Positions 43,529 through 52,132 of a stretch of DNA of 64,000 bases are shown here, piece by piece. How positions within the stretch are numbered: position 1 is the stretch's first letter; every line of letters starts with the position of its first letter. Origin of the DNA: Streptomyces sp. WM6378. Its GTDB lineage: Bacteria; Actinomycetota; Actinomycetes; Streptomycetales; Streptomycetaceae. The notes under the pieces are model-generated. The model had not been told where the DNA came from. It saw only the letters and a list, made by a program, of their open reading frames with translations, and did no database searches. The position numbers were made by a program, and so were the translations under genes. The stretch lies in assembly GCF_001279695.1 (NCBI RefSeq), contig NZ_LGDD01000059.1, positions 57,460 through 121,459 on the forward strand, given 5' to 3'.

Positions 43529-44097
43529 CCCGCGACCGGCGCCGACACCCTCCTCCGATCCTCCAACTCCCTGCTCCCGAGCCTGATTTGGAGGCACGGC
43601 AGCGGGGGACAATTACACCGGGTGCATCCCCCGCACCGCCCCCGCGCGGGCGTGCGGCGAGGAACGGGGAAGGGGCGGCCTTCTATGCGGAGAGGTAAAA
43701 GCCGGTTAGCCCGGGGCGCCCCCGAGTACCGTCCCGCGAAGGAACTTCGGGGCGCCGCCGCATTCCTCGGAACGCCGACGCGCATTCATGACGCTTGTGC
43801 ACAAGCAGGGTTGAGGCACGCCCGTTTCCGTTCAGCAACTGGTCATGTGACGCATCCTCCGAGTTTCGCGCGTCTTTCGCTGTCCTTGCGGTTCGTGCGG
43901 TTGAGTGGTGCCTGTTGGCCACCCGGAGTCGGCGCTCGTTCTCCGGCGGCGTGTCATGGGTTCGGCCATCCTGTTGTGTTGTATTTCTTGTGCCCGCAAT
44001 CAAAGGATTCGTGTCGCGTAGTTCTTCGGGCCGCCAGGTGGGGAGCCGGAACACCACTCCCGGCGTGGCTGCGTAGCTTTCGAATGAGGGAGTCGAT
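43529..44097. other. Long non-coding region upstream of the second 5'-nucleotidase
   Basis: About 570 bp without a supported gene. GC falls markedly from about 43790 onward. A perfect 14-bp palindrome, GCTTGTGCACAAGC, lies at 43793-43806. The region probably carries a regulated promoter for the 44098 gene. Confidence 0.6.
43793..43806. promoter_or_regulatory. Perfect 14-bp palindrome
   Basis: GCTTGTGCACAAGC is its own reverse complement and lies about 290 bp upstream of the 5'-nucleotidase start, at the boundary where GC content drops. It could be a regulator site; which protein binds it is unknown. Confidence 0.5.
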
Positions 44098-46023
44098 ATG
44101 TGGGGCGTGGGTCGACGCAGCTTCATGACTGTGGCGGGATCACTCGTGACGATGGCGGCGACGGGCACGCCGGCCCTGGCCAGCGGCCACGCCCGCGACG
44201 CCGCGACCGCGGCCGAGTACGTGGACGTACAACTGCTCAACATCACGGACCTGCACGGCTATCTGCAGGCCCCGCCGCCGAGCGACGCGGTCATCACGGG
44301 CGCGGGCGGCCAGCAGTTCACCGTGGGCGGCGTCGCCTACCTGGCCACGCACCTGGAGAACCTGCGTGCCGGACACACCAACTCGGTGTTCTTCGCGCCG
44401 GGGGACCTGTTCTCGGGCTGGGAGTTCCCGGCCGAGTCACTGGCCGACGAGCCGACCATCGAGGCGCTCAACCGAATGGGGCTCGACTTCGCGACGGCCG
44501 GAAACCACGAGTTCGACCGCACGCCCGGATTCATGATCGACCACATGGAGCACGGCAGACCGTACACGGGAGCGGGCTGGACGAACAGTTTCCCCGACTC
44601 CGCCGGACGGACCTTTCCCGGCGCGAACTTCCGCTACTACTGCGCCAACATGCTCTGGGGAAATTCCGGAAAGACCGTTCTTCCCCCGGTGAATGTGGAG
44701 TGGGTCCAGGGTCCGGGCGGGCGGCGCCTTCCGATCGGGTTCATTCACCTCACGGTCACCGGCACCGAAACCTCGTCCACGGGATTCCAGACGGCGCTTC
44801 GCATGCTCGACGAGTTGCAGACGGCGAACCGCTATGCGGCGCTGCTCAAATCGCAGGGCGTCAACGCGATTGTGCTCAGCATGCACGACGGGGCGGTGGC
44901 CGGAAGCGATTTCAACAGCGGAACCGAACCCACGGGGCCCGCCTACGATCTCGCGCTCGCCGCGTCGCCCGACATCGACGCGATCGTCACCGGGCACTGG
45001 CACTGCGCGTTCAACATGATGGTGCCCGACCCCTCCGGCAGGCCGCGCCCGTTCGTCGAGGCGGGCTGTCACGCGCAGCTCATCAACGAGATCAACCTGC
45101 GCCTCGACCCGGTGACGGGCAAGGTCGTACGGGAACTGACGACCTCGACCAACCACCCCAACACCCACGATGTGACGCCCGATCAGGACCTCAAGGAAAC
45201 CGCCGACTACTGGACCGGCTACGCCGACAACCGGGGCGCGACCCGCATCGGCCGCCAGACGGCCACGTTCACGCGCACCCTGAACAGCATGGGCGAGAGC
45301 ACGATGGGCAACCTCGCGGCCGACTGGGCGCTGTGGGCCGGGGCCCAGAACCTGGACCCCTTCGACACGGGCAACATCTACTCCAACGTCCCGGCCGACC
45401 TGGCCCTGATCGCGCTGGCCCCCCGCCTGGGGCCCAGCGTCATCAACACCGACCTCACGCTCGACGCGACCACTCAGGGAGCGGTCTCCTACCGCAAGGC
45501 GTTCAACGCGGTGGGCTACGGGAACCCCATCCTGACGGCCACCGTCACCGGTCAGGTCATCCACGACACGCTGGAACAGCAGTGGAAGTTGAAGGGGGCC
45601 GTGCTCACATACGCGCCCTTCGCCGTGTCCCACAACGTGCGGTACACGTTCGACGCCGCGGGATCGGCGGGCAACCGGGTCGCCCCGGCCGATGTGCTCA
45701 TCGACGGCGCCCCGCTCGACCTGCACGCCACGTACCGGCTCGCCACCACGGCCTACACGCTGATCGGCGCGGACGACTACCCGGCGCTGCTCAACCACAG
45801 CTCACCGGTGCGCCACACCCGTGACTTCGAGAGCTTCGTCGCCTACGTCCAGAGCCAGTCCGTCCTCACCCCCGCTCCGCTGGGCCGGGTCACCGCGCGC
45901 AATGCGACCGCACTGCGCGCGGACACGGGCGAGCTGCTGCCGCTGCCCCGGACGCGCAGTGCGGACAGCGAGCCGAGAGTGGCCTCGGCCGGCACGGACG
46001 GCGGCGGCTCGGGGCGCTGCTGA
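44098..46023 (+). CDS. Tat-exported bifunctional metallophosphatase/5'-nucleotidase, paralogue
   Basis: A 641-residue close relative of the 38432 gene product, with the same twin-arginine signal (GRRSFMTVAGS), metallophosphatase motifs ITDLHG, GNHEFDR, SMHDGAV and TGHWHCAFN, and 5'-nucleotidase C-terminus (ESTMGNLAADWALW, YTLIGADDYPALL). Differences concentrate in the C-terminal tail, which here is Arg/Ser-rich. ATG 44098 follows GAGGGAG. The long upstream region and a different neighbourhood suggest separate regulation, for example one copy for phosphate and one for nucleotide scavenging. Confidence 0.93.
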   Translation: MWGVGRRSFMTVAGSLVTMAATGTPALASGHARDAATAAEYVDVQLLNITDLHGYLQAPPPSDAVITGAGGQQFTVGGVAYLATHLENLRAGHTNSVFFAPGDLFSGWEFPAESLADEPTIEALNRMGLDFATAGNHEFDRTPGFMIDHMEHGRPYTGAGWTNSFPDSAGRTFPGANFRYYCANMLWGNSGKTVLPPVNVEWVQGPGGRRLPIGFIHLTVTGTETSSTGFQTALRMLDELQTANRYAALLKSQGVNAIVLSMHDGAVAGSDFNSGTEPTGPAYDLALAASPDIDAIVTGHWHCAFNMMVPDPSGRPRPFVEAGCHAQLINEINLRLDPVTGKVVRELTTSTNHPNTHDVTPDQDLKETADYWTGYADNRGATRIGRQTATFTRTLNSMGESTMGNLAADWALWAGAQNLDPFDTGNIYSNVPADLALIALAPRLGPSVINTDLTLDATTQGAVSYRKAFNAVGYGNPILTATVTGQVIHDTLEQQWKLKGAVLTYAPFAVSHNVRYTFDAAGSAGNRVAPADVLIDGAPLDLHATYRLATTAYTLIGADDYPALLNHSSPVRHTRDFESFVAYVQSQSVLTPAPLGRVTARNATALRADTGELLPLPRTRSADSEPRVASAGTDGGGSGRC

Positions 46024-46035
46024 TCGCCACATCCC

Positions 46036-46062
46036 GCCCCCGCGCTTCGGTTGCGCGGGGGC
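46036..46062 (+). terminator. Terminator after 5'-nucleotidase paralogue
   Basis: GCCCCCGCGC (46036-46045) pairs perfectly with GCGCGGGGGC (46053-46062) around TTCGGTT, 13 bp after the stop codon. Confidence 0.85.
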
Positions 46063-46171
46063 TGCCGCCGGGCTCACGACAGCGCGCCGGTGGTGAGACG
46101 GGCGCCCGGTGTGCTTCTTGGCGCTCGTGGGGGCCGCGTTGTTCGAAATGCCGCCGGGCCAGGACGCGATG

Positions 46172-46516
46172 TCAGTCGTCCCGGCCCGTTTCGTCGTCCA
46201 GGTGGGGATCGCGGCCCGGCAGCGGCGGAAGACTCAGGTCGCCGGGCACCGGGCCGCTGTCGACGCCGCGCCGGTAGCGCTGCACGCGGACCTGAAGGTG
46301 CATGCGGCGCGCCTGCCTGCCCAGTTCGCGGCGCTCCCGACGGCCTGCCTCGTCGTCGTCGAGCTCGGCGGACCGCCGACGGGCCGCCCAGAACGCGCGT
46401 TCCTGCGCGGCGGCCTCCTCCCCGGCTGATGCCGCCGACGCGGACGATGCCGTCGATTCGTCCGGCGCATCAATATCATTCCGGTTGTTCGGATCGTCAT
46501 CGAAATATGCCTTCAT
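46172..46516 (-). CDS. Hypothetical charged protein
   Basis: A 114-residue protein of no recognised family. The first 30 residues are acidic with Asn/Asp (YFDDDPNNRNDIDAPDES), then an Ala/Ser stretch, and the middle is a charged helix (AQERAFWAARRRSAELDDDEAGRRERREL). No signal peptide or membrane segment is visible. ATG 46516 has only a weak ribosome site. It reads away from the RiPP operon and shares its upstream region with the precursor gene, so a link is possible but not supported by sequence. Confidence 0.5.
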   Translation of the reverse strand: MKAYFDDDPNNRNDIDAPDESTASSASAASAGEEAAAQERAFWAARRRSAELDDDEAGRRERRELGRQARRMHLQVRVQRYRRGVDSGPVPGDLSLPPLPGRDPHLDDETGRDD

Positions 46517-46677
46517 GCGCTCAGCGTCGCATGAATTCCGCCGAGTTGGCCGTTGACTGCCGTAGGGCGGTGCCTTTAACGTCGCACCCTGGGCGGCTGC
46601 CGCATTCGGCGCGGCAGATTTCGTCGGCGCTCAGAAAGTCGCGCACCCGTTCCATCGCACATGGATTCGGTCCGGTG

Positions 46678-46700
46678 CAGCCAAAAAAGATCAGCCAAAA
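46678..46700 (+). promoter_or_regulatory. Low-GC promoter region with direct repeat before the RiPP operon
   Basis: CAGCCAAAA occurs at 46678-46686 and 46692-46700, 14 bp apart, in an A-rich island about 65 bp before the precursor start. The position suits a promoter or activator site. Confidence 0.4.
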
Positions 46701-46762
46701 CACGATCACGGCCGAGCCGGTCCGTTTTGTTGGGAATCAACGAGCGACGGAGGTACAGGCAT

Positions 46763-46915
46763 ATGCGTGAGGAAAAGGCGAATCAGCCGTCCGTGGACGA
46801 CTGTCTCGGTGAGGACGAACTGGCCGGCTTCGAAGAAGTCGAGCAGCCCGGAGCGGATGTCGTGAGCATGGGCGACGCCAGCTACACCAAGATGCTCGGC
46901 CGTATCTACAACTGA
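46763..46915 (+). CDS. RiPP precursor peptide (candidate)
   Basis: A 50-residue peptide encoded first in the operon, behind GGAGG. The leader part is acidic (DDCLGEDELAGFEEVEQPG, residues 12-30) as expected for binding a recognition protein. The C-terminal part, from about residue 33, is VVSMGDASYTKMLGRIYN, with Tyr 41 and Tyr 49, Asp 38, Thr 42 and Ser 35/40 as possible targets. The only Cys (14) is in the leader. No relative is known to me. A small hairpin (46934-46961) between this gene and the next could make the precursor message more abundant than the rest. Confidence 0.75.
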   Translation: MREEKANQPSVDDCLGEDELAGFEEVEQPGADVVSMGDASYTKMLGRIYN

Positions 46916-46980
46916 GCGGAAGCCGATACGGGGGCGGCGGCCTGCCTCAGCACGTCGCCGCTTTCGGGGGAAGGGGTTCG

Positions 46981-47208
46981 ATGATCCTGCTCAGTGAGCT
47001 GCCCGTACTCGACGAATGCGACCAGGTGTACATCGCAGGGGGCGGCCCGGCGGGCGAGTGCCTGCGGCTCAACCCCGCGGCGACCCGGCTCTGGCGCAGC
47101 ACCGTCGGAACCCTGCGCGAGGACGACCTCGCCGCCCTCCCCGAACCGTCCAGAAGCTTCCTGGAGCAGCTGCTCCGGCGTGGAGTCCTGCGCTGGCAGG
47201 CCCGATGA
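46981..47208 (+). CDS. PqqD-like RiPP recognition protein
   Basis: A 75-residue protein with the PqqD pattern: a beta-rich start (DQVYIAGGGPAGECLRLNPAATRLWRS in pieces), then helices with EDDLAALPEPSRSFLEQLLRRGVLRW. The LNPAATRLW stretch corresponds to the winged-helix that binds leader peptides in PQQ and lasso-type systems. It follows the precursor gene and its TGA overlaps the ATG of the radical SAM gene. It most likely delivers the precursor's acidic leader to the modifying enzymes. Confidence 0.7.
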   Translation: MILLSELPVLDECDQVYIAGGGPAGECLRLNPAATRLWRSTVGTLREDDLAALPEPSRSFLEQLLRRGVLRWQAR

Positions 47209-48905
47209 GCGGCGCCGCGCAGCAGCCGACGATCGCCCTGGTGAACCCCTCCGTGGGGTACTCGGACCGCCGCAAGTCCAAGCCCATCGGCCTGGCCTAC
47301 ATCGGCGCCTACCTGGCCCATCACGGCTTCCCCGCAGCCGGGTTCGACTTCGGCGACAGCCCGCAGTCCCCGGCCGCGCTCTCCGGCGAGCACGGGCTCG
47401 ACCGCTTCGAGACCGTCGGGTTCTCCGTCTACAACGAGTCGCTCGACGCCACCCTGGAACACGCGGCCTGGGTGAAGCGGCGCAACCCCGAGGCGCTGGT
47501 GGTCCTCGGCGGGCCCCATGCCACGGCCGTGCACACCGAGATCATGCGGGACTGCCCCGACGTCGACGCGGTGGTGCGCCGCGAGGGCGAGAAGCCGATG
47601 CTCGACCTGGTCAGGCACCGGCACGAGAGCCGGCTCGACGTTCCGGGAACCACCGTCCGTACGCCTTCGGGCGAGATCAGGGTCAACATCGATTCGCCGT
47701 TCCTCGACGATCTGGATTCCCTTCCCTTCCCCGATTTCCCCTTCGTCTCCGACTCCGGCTACCCGCCGCTGACGTACTTCGACTCGAACCGCGGAATGGT
47801 CGTCCCGGCCCTCGCGGTCAACTCCAGCCGGAGCTGCCCCTACAACTGCTCCTTCTGCGGCGTGCTCACCATCGGACGCAAATACCGGATGCGTTCGGGA
47901 GAATCCGTCGTCGCCGAACTGGATCACTTCAGGACGTCCGAAGGCCTCGACCACCAGCACGTCTACTTCAGCGACGCGAATTTCTACGTCTACCCCAAAC
48001 GTGCCCTAGGGATCGTCCAGGCGCTGCACGCCTACGACCCCCGGATCACGTTCAGCTTCGGCACCCGGGTCAACCAGCTGATCAAACATCAGGACTTCAT
48101 TCCGGACCTCAAGGAATGCGGGCTCCGCTTCGTCGAGCTCGGCATCGAGAGCGCGTCCCCCGATGTGCTCAAGCGCCTGTCCAAAGGCGTCGATCCCTCG
48201 GACAACCTGGCCGCGGTGAAACTCCTGGAGCGGCACGGGCTCGGCGTCTCCCTCGACTTCATCATGATCGACCCGGAGACCACCCTCACCGACCTGCGAG
48301 CCAACCAGAGGTTCCTCAAGGCGGGCGGCTTCTACGACTACGTACCGCACGAGCACCTCTACACCCACCTCGCGCTGTACGCGGGCACGCCCATCCGCGA
48401 CTACTACCAGGAGCGGCGCGGCACCACGTTCGGCATGTCCGAACTGCCGCCCATCGAGACCCTCATCGAGGACCCGGCCACCGCCCGGGTGCGCGCCGCG
48501 CTCGTCTGGTTCCGCGACGCCTACCAGCCGGCCGTCGACCAGGTGCTCGCCGAGGCGGAGGCGCTGCTCCAGGCACGCGCCAAACACCGCGCCGAACACC
48601 CGGTGAGCCGGGTCGAACTCGACCTCCAGCTGGACGTGGTGGCCGTCCGCCACGCCCCGAACCTCTACTTCGACCGGCTCCTCGACGACTGCGAACGCCA
48701 CCGGGGCGACGGCGCCGCCGACTTCGCCGCCCTGCTGCCCCGCCCCGGGACCGGCGCCCCGACCCTGGCCGCCCTGCTGCTGCGGGCCGCGGAGCGCATC
48801 GAGGCGCTGACGCCGGACAGCGCCGGTGCGGTGGACCGGGCCGCGGCCCTCCTGCCCGCCGCCTCCCTCACCACGCCCAACACCGCCGAACGGAGTGGCC
48901 CCTGA
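47205..48905 (+). CDS. Cobalamin-binding-domain radical SAM enzyme
   Basis: A 566-residue protein with an N-terminal B12-binding domain (about 8-140: ALVNPSVGY, GLAYIGAYLA, VVLGGPHATA) and a radical SAM domain (about 200-430) carrying the cluster motif CPYNCSFC with Cys 211, 215 and 218. The C-terminal 100 residues are helical and unique. The B12 domain lacks a DxHxxG loop, as is usual in this class. Such enzymes methylate unreactive carbons or make C-C links in RiPPs. ATGA coupling with the upstream recognition-protein gene and overlap with the next gene put it in the operon core. Confidence 0.9.
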   Translation: MSGAAQQPTIALVNPSVGYSDRRKSKPIGLAYIGAYLAHHGFPAAGFDFGDSPQSPAALSGEHGLDRFETVGFSVYNESLDATLEHAAWVKRRNPEALVVLGGPHATAVHTEIMRDCPDVDAVVRREGEKPMLDLVRHRHESRLDVPGTTVRTPSGEIRVNIDSPFLDDLDSLPFPDFPFVSDSGYPPLTYFDSNRGMVVPALAVNSSRSCPYNCSFCGVLTIGRKYRMRSGESVVAELDHFRTSEGLDHQHVYFSDANFYVYPKRALGIVQALHAYDPRITFSFGTRVNQLIKHQDFIPDLKECGLRFVELGIESASPDVLKRLSKGVDPSDNLAAVKLLERHGLGVSLDFIMIDPETTLTDLRANQRFLKAGGFYDYVPHEHLYTHLALYAGTPIRDYYQERRGTTFGMSELPPIETLIEDPATARVRAALVWFRDAYQPAVDQVLAEAEALLQARAKHRAEHPVSRVELDLQLDVVAVRHAPNLYFDRLLDDCERHRGDGAADFAALLPRPGTGAPTLAALLLRAAERIEALTPDSAGAVDRAAALLPAASLTTPNTAERSGP

Positions 48906-49795
48906 TGGCAACCCCCACCCATCTCGCCCGGTCGTCGGCCCTCGCGGTGCCGGTCGCCGACGGGCGGCCGGTGCTCGGCCTGAGCACCGACTCGATGACC
49001 GAGCGCGACCTCGCCGCGGAGGTTGCCCGGCGCAGCACCCGGCCGGTGACGGCGTTCAGCGCGGCCGCGCTCTGCGGCCAGGACGACCTCGTGCAGGACC
49101 TGCGCGAGTTCAGCGAGAGCAACGGCCTGTCGATCTACTTCCACGCCCTCGACCTCGACCTGTGCGGCATCGACCCGGTCGACCCCGGCATGGTGCGGCA
49201 GATCGCGGAGTACGCGAAGACCCTCGGCTCGCCCTGGATCACCACCGACTTCGCCATGTGGGTACTGCACGGCGAGACGCTGATCGAGAACATGGTGCCG
49301 GTGCCGCTCACCCGGGAGGCCGTCGACTGGGTGGGGGACCGCGTCAAACACATCCAGGACATCGCCCAGATGCCGGTGATCGGCGAGAACCCGCCCTACC
49401 CCGTCCTCGTCGGCGACCTGGACATCCTCACCTTCATGAGCGCGGTGGCCGAACGCGCCGACTGCGGCCTGTGCATGGACATCGGCCACCTCTACATCCT
49501 GCGCCAACAGCGCGGCGAACCGATCGAACGGCCCGAGGACGCCGACTTCCCGTGGGAGCGTGTCGTCGAGGCGCACATCTCGGGCATCACCGTGCGGGAC
49601 TTCGGCGCCTACCCACTCGTCCAGGACCAGCACAAGTGGCCCGTCGACGAACCGGTGTGGCGGACCACCGAGATCCTGATGCCGAAGATGACCCGACTCC
49701 AGGCACTCATCGGGGAGTCCGAGGGCATGAGCGCGGACGATCTGATCGCCAAGCTGGAGCGCATGGACGACTGCATCGAGGCGGTGAGCCGGTGA
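48905..49795 (+). CDS. DUF692-like multinuclear non-heme iron oxidative enzyme (MNIO), first copy
   Basis: A 296-residue TIM-barrel-type enzyme. Candidate metal ligands follow the MNIO order: His 80 (IYFHALDLDLCG), Glu 161/Asn 162 (GENPPY), Asp 192 and His 195 (CMDIGHLY), His 224 (EAHISG), Asp 241/His 243 (DQHKWP) and Glu 271 (GESEG). The family oxidises peptide side chains or backbones with O2. Its start overlaps the radical SAM stop (TGATG arrangement) and its stop overlaps the next GTG. Assignment to DUF692 rests on these motifs and context; a distant AP-endonuclease-like barrel is the alternative. Confidence 0.7.
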   Translation: MATPTHLARSSALAVPVADGRPVLGLSTDSMTERDLAAEVARRSTRPVTAFSAAALCGQDDLVQDLREFSESNGLSIYFHALDLDLCGIDPVDPGMVRQIAEYAKTLGSPWITTDFAMWVLHGETLIENMVPVPLTREAVDWVGDRVKHIQDIAQMPVIGENPPYPVLVGDLDILTFMSAVAERADCGLCMDIGHLYILRQQRGEPIERPEDADFPWERVVEAHISGITVRDFGAYPLVQDQHKWPVDEPVWRTTEILMPKMTRLQALIGESEGMSADDLIAKLERMDDCIEAVSR

Positions 49796-50517
49796 CCGCC
49801 GAAGCTCACCCCTACGTGACGCAGGTCAACGACCTGTGGCACGAGTTCTACGGACCGGAGCCCGCGGCCCGCGCGGACGACCCCGGGATGATCGTCGACC
49901 GGGCCACCCGCAAGGCATGGGTCCTCAAGACCCTCACCGGCGCCCTGCCCGCGACGACGCGCCTCTACTGCGGGCACCTGCCGACCGGGCTCGACGCCTA
50001 TCTGGGCAGCGAGCACTGGCACGGGCGGCGGGCCCGCAAGGGCTCCCTCTTCCCCGACGCCACCTCCACCGTCACCACGTTCGCCGCGTTCCTGGAGGAG
50101 ACCTGGCTGTCGGCCGCCGAGCCGTGGGCCGCCCGCATCGTGCGCTACGAGTTCGACCTCCTGTGGGGCACGCCCGCCAAGCCCACCTCCGCCGCCCTCG
50201 ACCGGGGCCTGCGCCTGCCGGACGGAGCCTGGGCCGCCGACTGCCGGTACGACGTGCCCGACTACGCCGTACGCCTGCGCGAGACCTGCGCCGACTGCCC
50301 CTGGCCCGTCGCGGTCCAGCACACCCGGCCCCGCGGCCGCCCCTTCGCGACCCTCACCCTGCGGGCCGGCAAGGGCCTGCGCAGGATCCACCTGAGGGAC
50401 GCCACCTGCGAGGCGCTGCGCCCCCTGTGGGACGAGGAGGCCGACTGGCCTGGCGGCCACGAGGCCGTCCTCGCCCAGGCCGAGCGGCGGGAACTGGTGG
50501 TCCCATGCGCACCGTGA
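49792..50517 (+). CDS. MNIO partner protein, first copy
   Basis: A 241-residue protein beginning at a GTG that overlaps the upstream TGA. It has no known catalytic motif. It shares a common layout with the protein at 51383: an N-terminal LW.E.Y, a central block with LEETWLSAAEPWAARIVRYEFDLLWG in pieces, then DYAVRLRETCADCPW and a C-terminal segment FATLTLRAGKGLRRIHLRDATCEALRPLW. The C-terminal part resembles the winged RRE seen in MNIO partners such as MbnC and TglI. It probably binds the precursor and activates the preceding enzyme. Confidence 0.65.
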   Translation: MTAEAHPYVTQVNDLWHEFYGPEPAARADDPGMIVDRATRKAWVLKTLTGALPATTRLYCGHLPTGLDAYLGSEHWHGRRARKGSLFPDATSTVTTFAAFLEETWLSAAEPWAARIVRYEFDLLWGTPAKPTSAALDRGLRLPDGAWAADCRYDVPDYAVRLRETCADCPWPVAVQHTRPRGRPFATLTLRAGKGLRRIHLRDATCEALRPLWDEEADWPGGHEAVLAQAERRELVVPCAP

Positions 50518-51386
50518 CCGAGGCCGCGCCGCCCGGCGGGCCGCCCCTGGTGGCCTTCAGCTGGGACATGACGACCGAACACGACCGCCTCGCCCCCTAC
50601 GCCGGTCAACTCACGGGCGCGGACCGGGCGTTCATGGTGGGCCCGTACGCCCGGGACATGACCACCATCGACGAGGCGCTGCGGTTCTGCGACCAGTACG
50701 ACCTGGTCCCGCTGCTTCACACCCTGGACCTCGACCTGTGCGGCCTGGACCCCATCGACGAGACGCTGGTCAAGCAACTCGGCGTCGCCGCACGGCGGTT
50801 GGGCGTCGAGTGGGTCACGACCGACCTCGCGATGTGGACCAAGGACGGCGAAGCCCTCGTCGAGGCACTCGTGCCCATGCCGTGGATCGCCGACGCCGTC
50901 GACTACGTCGTCCCCCGCGTCGAGCGGATGCAGGAACTCCTCGGCGTGCGGGTGGCCGTGGAGAACTCCAGTTACGCGTACGTCATCGGCGACGCCAACC
51001 CGTTCACGCTCCAGTCGGAGATCGTCGTCCGCGCCGACGCGGTCATGGTCTACGACGTGGGACACCATCTGATCGCCTCGACGGTCAGTGGCATCAGCAC
51101 CGACGACCTGATGCCGGCCGACTACGCCTGGGACCGGGTGGTGGAGAGCCACCTCTCCGGCGTCACCGTCCTGACCGCCGAGGACGGGCCGACCGCCGAC
51201 GACCAGCACGCGGCGCCCATCAGCGAGGAGCTGTGGCAGCTGGCGCGCCGGCACCTGCCCGAAGCGCGCGGACTGCGCGCCATGGTCGCCGAGTCCGAGG
51301 GCATCCGCGGCGAGGACCTGGTCGCCAAGGTCGGACGCCTCGCCGCCGAAGTGGAGATCTGGCGCGCGGACGGGGCGGCGCGATGA
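50505..51386 (+). CDS. DUF692-like MNIO enzyme, second copy
   Basis: A 293-residue paralogue of the 48905 product with the same motif series: His 72 (LLHTLDLDLCG), Glu 153/Asn 154 (VENSSY), Asp 184/His 187 (VYDVGHHL), His 216 (ESHLSGV), Asp 233/His 235 (DDQHAAP) and Glu 263 (AESEG). The identical LDLDLCG and H..SG blocks show a tandem duplication of enzyme genes, with enough divergence elsewhere to suggest different target residues. ATG 50505 overlaps the end of the partner gene by 13 bp. Confidence 0.7.
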   Translation: MRTVTEAAPPGGPPLVAFSWDMTTEHDRLAPYAGQLTGADRAFMVGPYARDMTTIDEALRFCDQYDLVPLLHTLDLDLCGLDPIDETLVKQLGVAARRLGVEWVTTDLAMWTKDGEALVEALVPMPWIADAVDYVVPRVERMQELLGVRVAVENSSYAYVIGDANPFTLQSEIVVRADAVMVYDVGHHLIASTVSGISTDDLMPADYAWDRVVESHLSGVTVLTAEDGPTADDQHAAPISEELWQLARRHLPEARGLRAMVAESEGIRGEDLVAKVGRLAAEVEIWRADGAAR

Positions 51387-52132
51387 GCGGGCGTACCGAG
51401 TACGAACGAGCCGTACGCGGCCTGTGGGAAGCCCTCTACGAGACGGAGAACACCGACGACGTACCCAAGGAGGTGCGGAACCCGATCGGCTTCCGCCTGG
51501 AGCGGGCCCGGCGCCTCGCGGCCCTCTCCTCGGTCCTGTCGGCTCGGCTGCCCACCGCTTCGTTCCTCTACCTCGCTGCCGAAGGAACCGACGGCATCGC
51601 CCGGTTCCTGGCGAGCCGGGCCTGGCGCGAGCGGGAGCGCGAGCCGGGCGAGTCCTTCCCGCCCCTCGCCTCCAGCGCCCGCTCGTTCGCCACGTATCTG
51701 ACGGAGAAGGGCTGGGATCAGGGGCGGCCCGGGTGGCAGTGGGAGCTCGCCCGTGCCGAACTCGACCTGCATTACGGCGAGTTGACGCCATCCGTCGAAG
51801 CTTCGGGGATCGGAGTGCGCCCGGCCGTCGGGACCAGGCTGCGGGTGAGCCCGTACGACACGGTCGACTACGCCCGGCGTGTCGCCCTGAAGAAGGCACA
51901 GATGCCGTGGGAGCAAGTCCTCGACACGGTCCGCCCGGTGGCGCGCGCCACCGCCCAGCTCGTACCGGGCGGCGGCACCGGTGCCGGGCGCACCCTGATC
52001 CTGCGGGACGCGGAGGCCTCGGCGCTCGCCTGGCTGGTGGAACAGGAGCGGGTCCCGACGGCCGAGCCGAGCGGCGCGCTCCTCGACCGACTGGTCAGGG
52101 TCGGCGCGTTCACCAGGGAGGCGGCCGGGTGA
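51383..52132 (+). CDS. MNIO partner protein, second copy
   Basis: A 249-residue protein coupled to the upstream MNIO gene by ATGA. It mirrors the 49792 protein: LWEALYE at the start, RLPTASFLYL, SSARSFATYLTEKGW, ELARAELDLHYGE, YDTVDYARRVALKK and the C-terminal LILRDAEASALAWLVEQE. It therefore arose with the enzyme by duplication of a two-gene unit. It probably presents the precursor to the second MNIO. No catalytic residues are evident. Confidence 0.65.
   Translation: MSGRTEYERAVRGLWEALYETENTDDVPKEVRNPIGFRLERARRLAALSSVLSARLPTASFLYLAAEGTDGIARFLASRAWREREREPGESFPPLASSARSFATYLTEKGWDQGRPGWQWELARAELDLHYGELTPSVEASGIGVRPAVGTRLRVSPYDTVDYARRVALKKAQMPWEQVLDTVRPVARATAQLVPGGGTGAGRTLILRDAEASALAWLVEQERVPTAEPSGALLDRLVRVGAFTREAAG

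Noticed and set aside
46172..46516. A second RiPP precursor
   Set aside because: It reads away from the operon, is 114 residues long, and has neither a short acidic leader nor a small core.
48905..51386. Xylose-isomerase or AP-endonuclease function for the two TIM-barrel proteins
   Set aside because: The spacing of His, EN, D.GH, H.SG, DQH and ESE residues and the RiPP context fit MNIO better, though fold-level similarity is possible.
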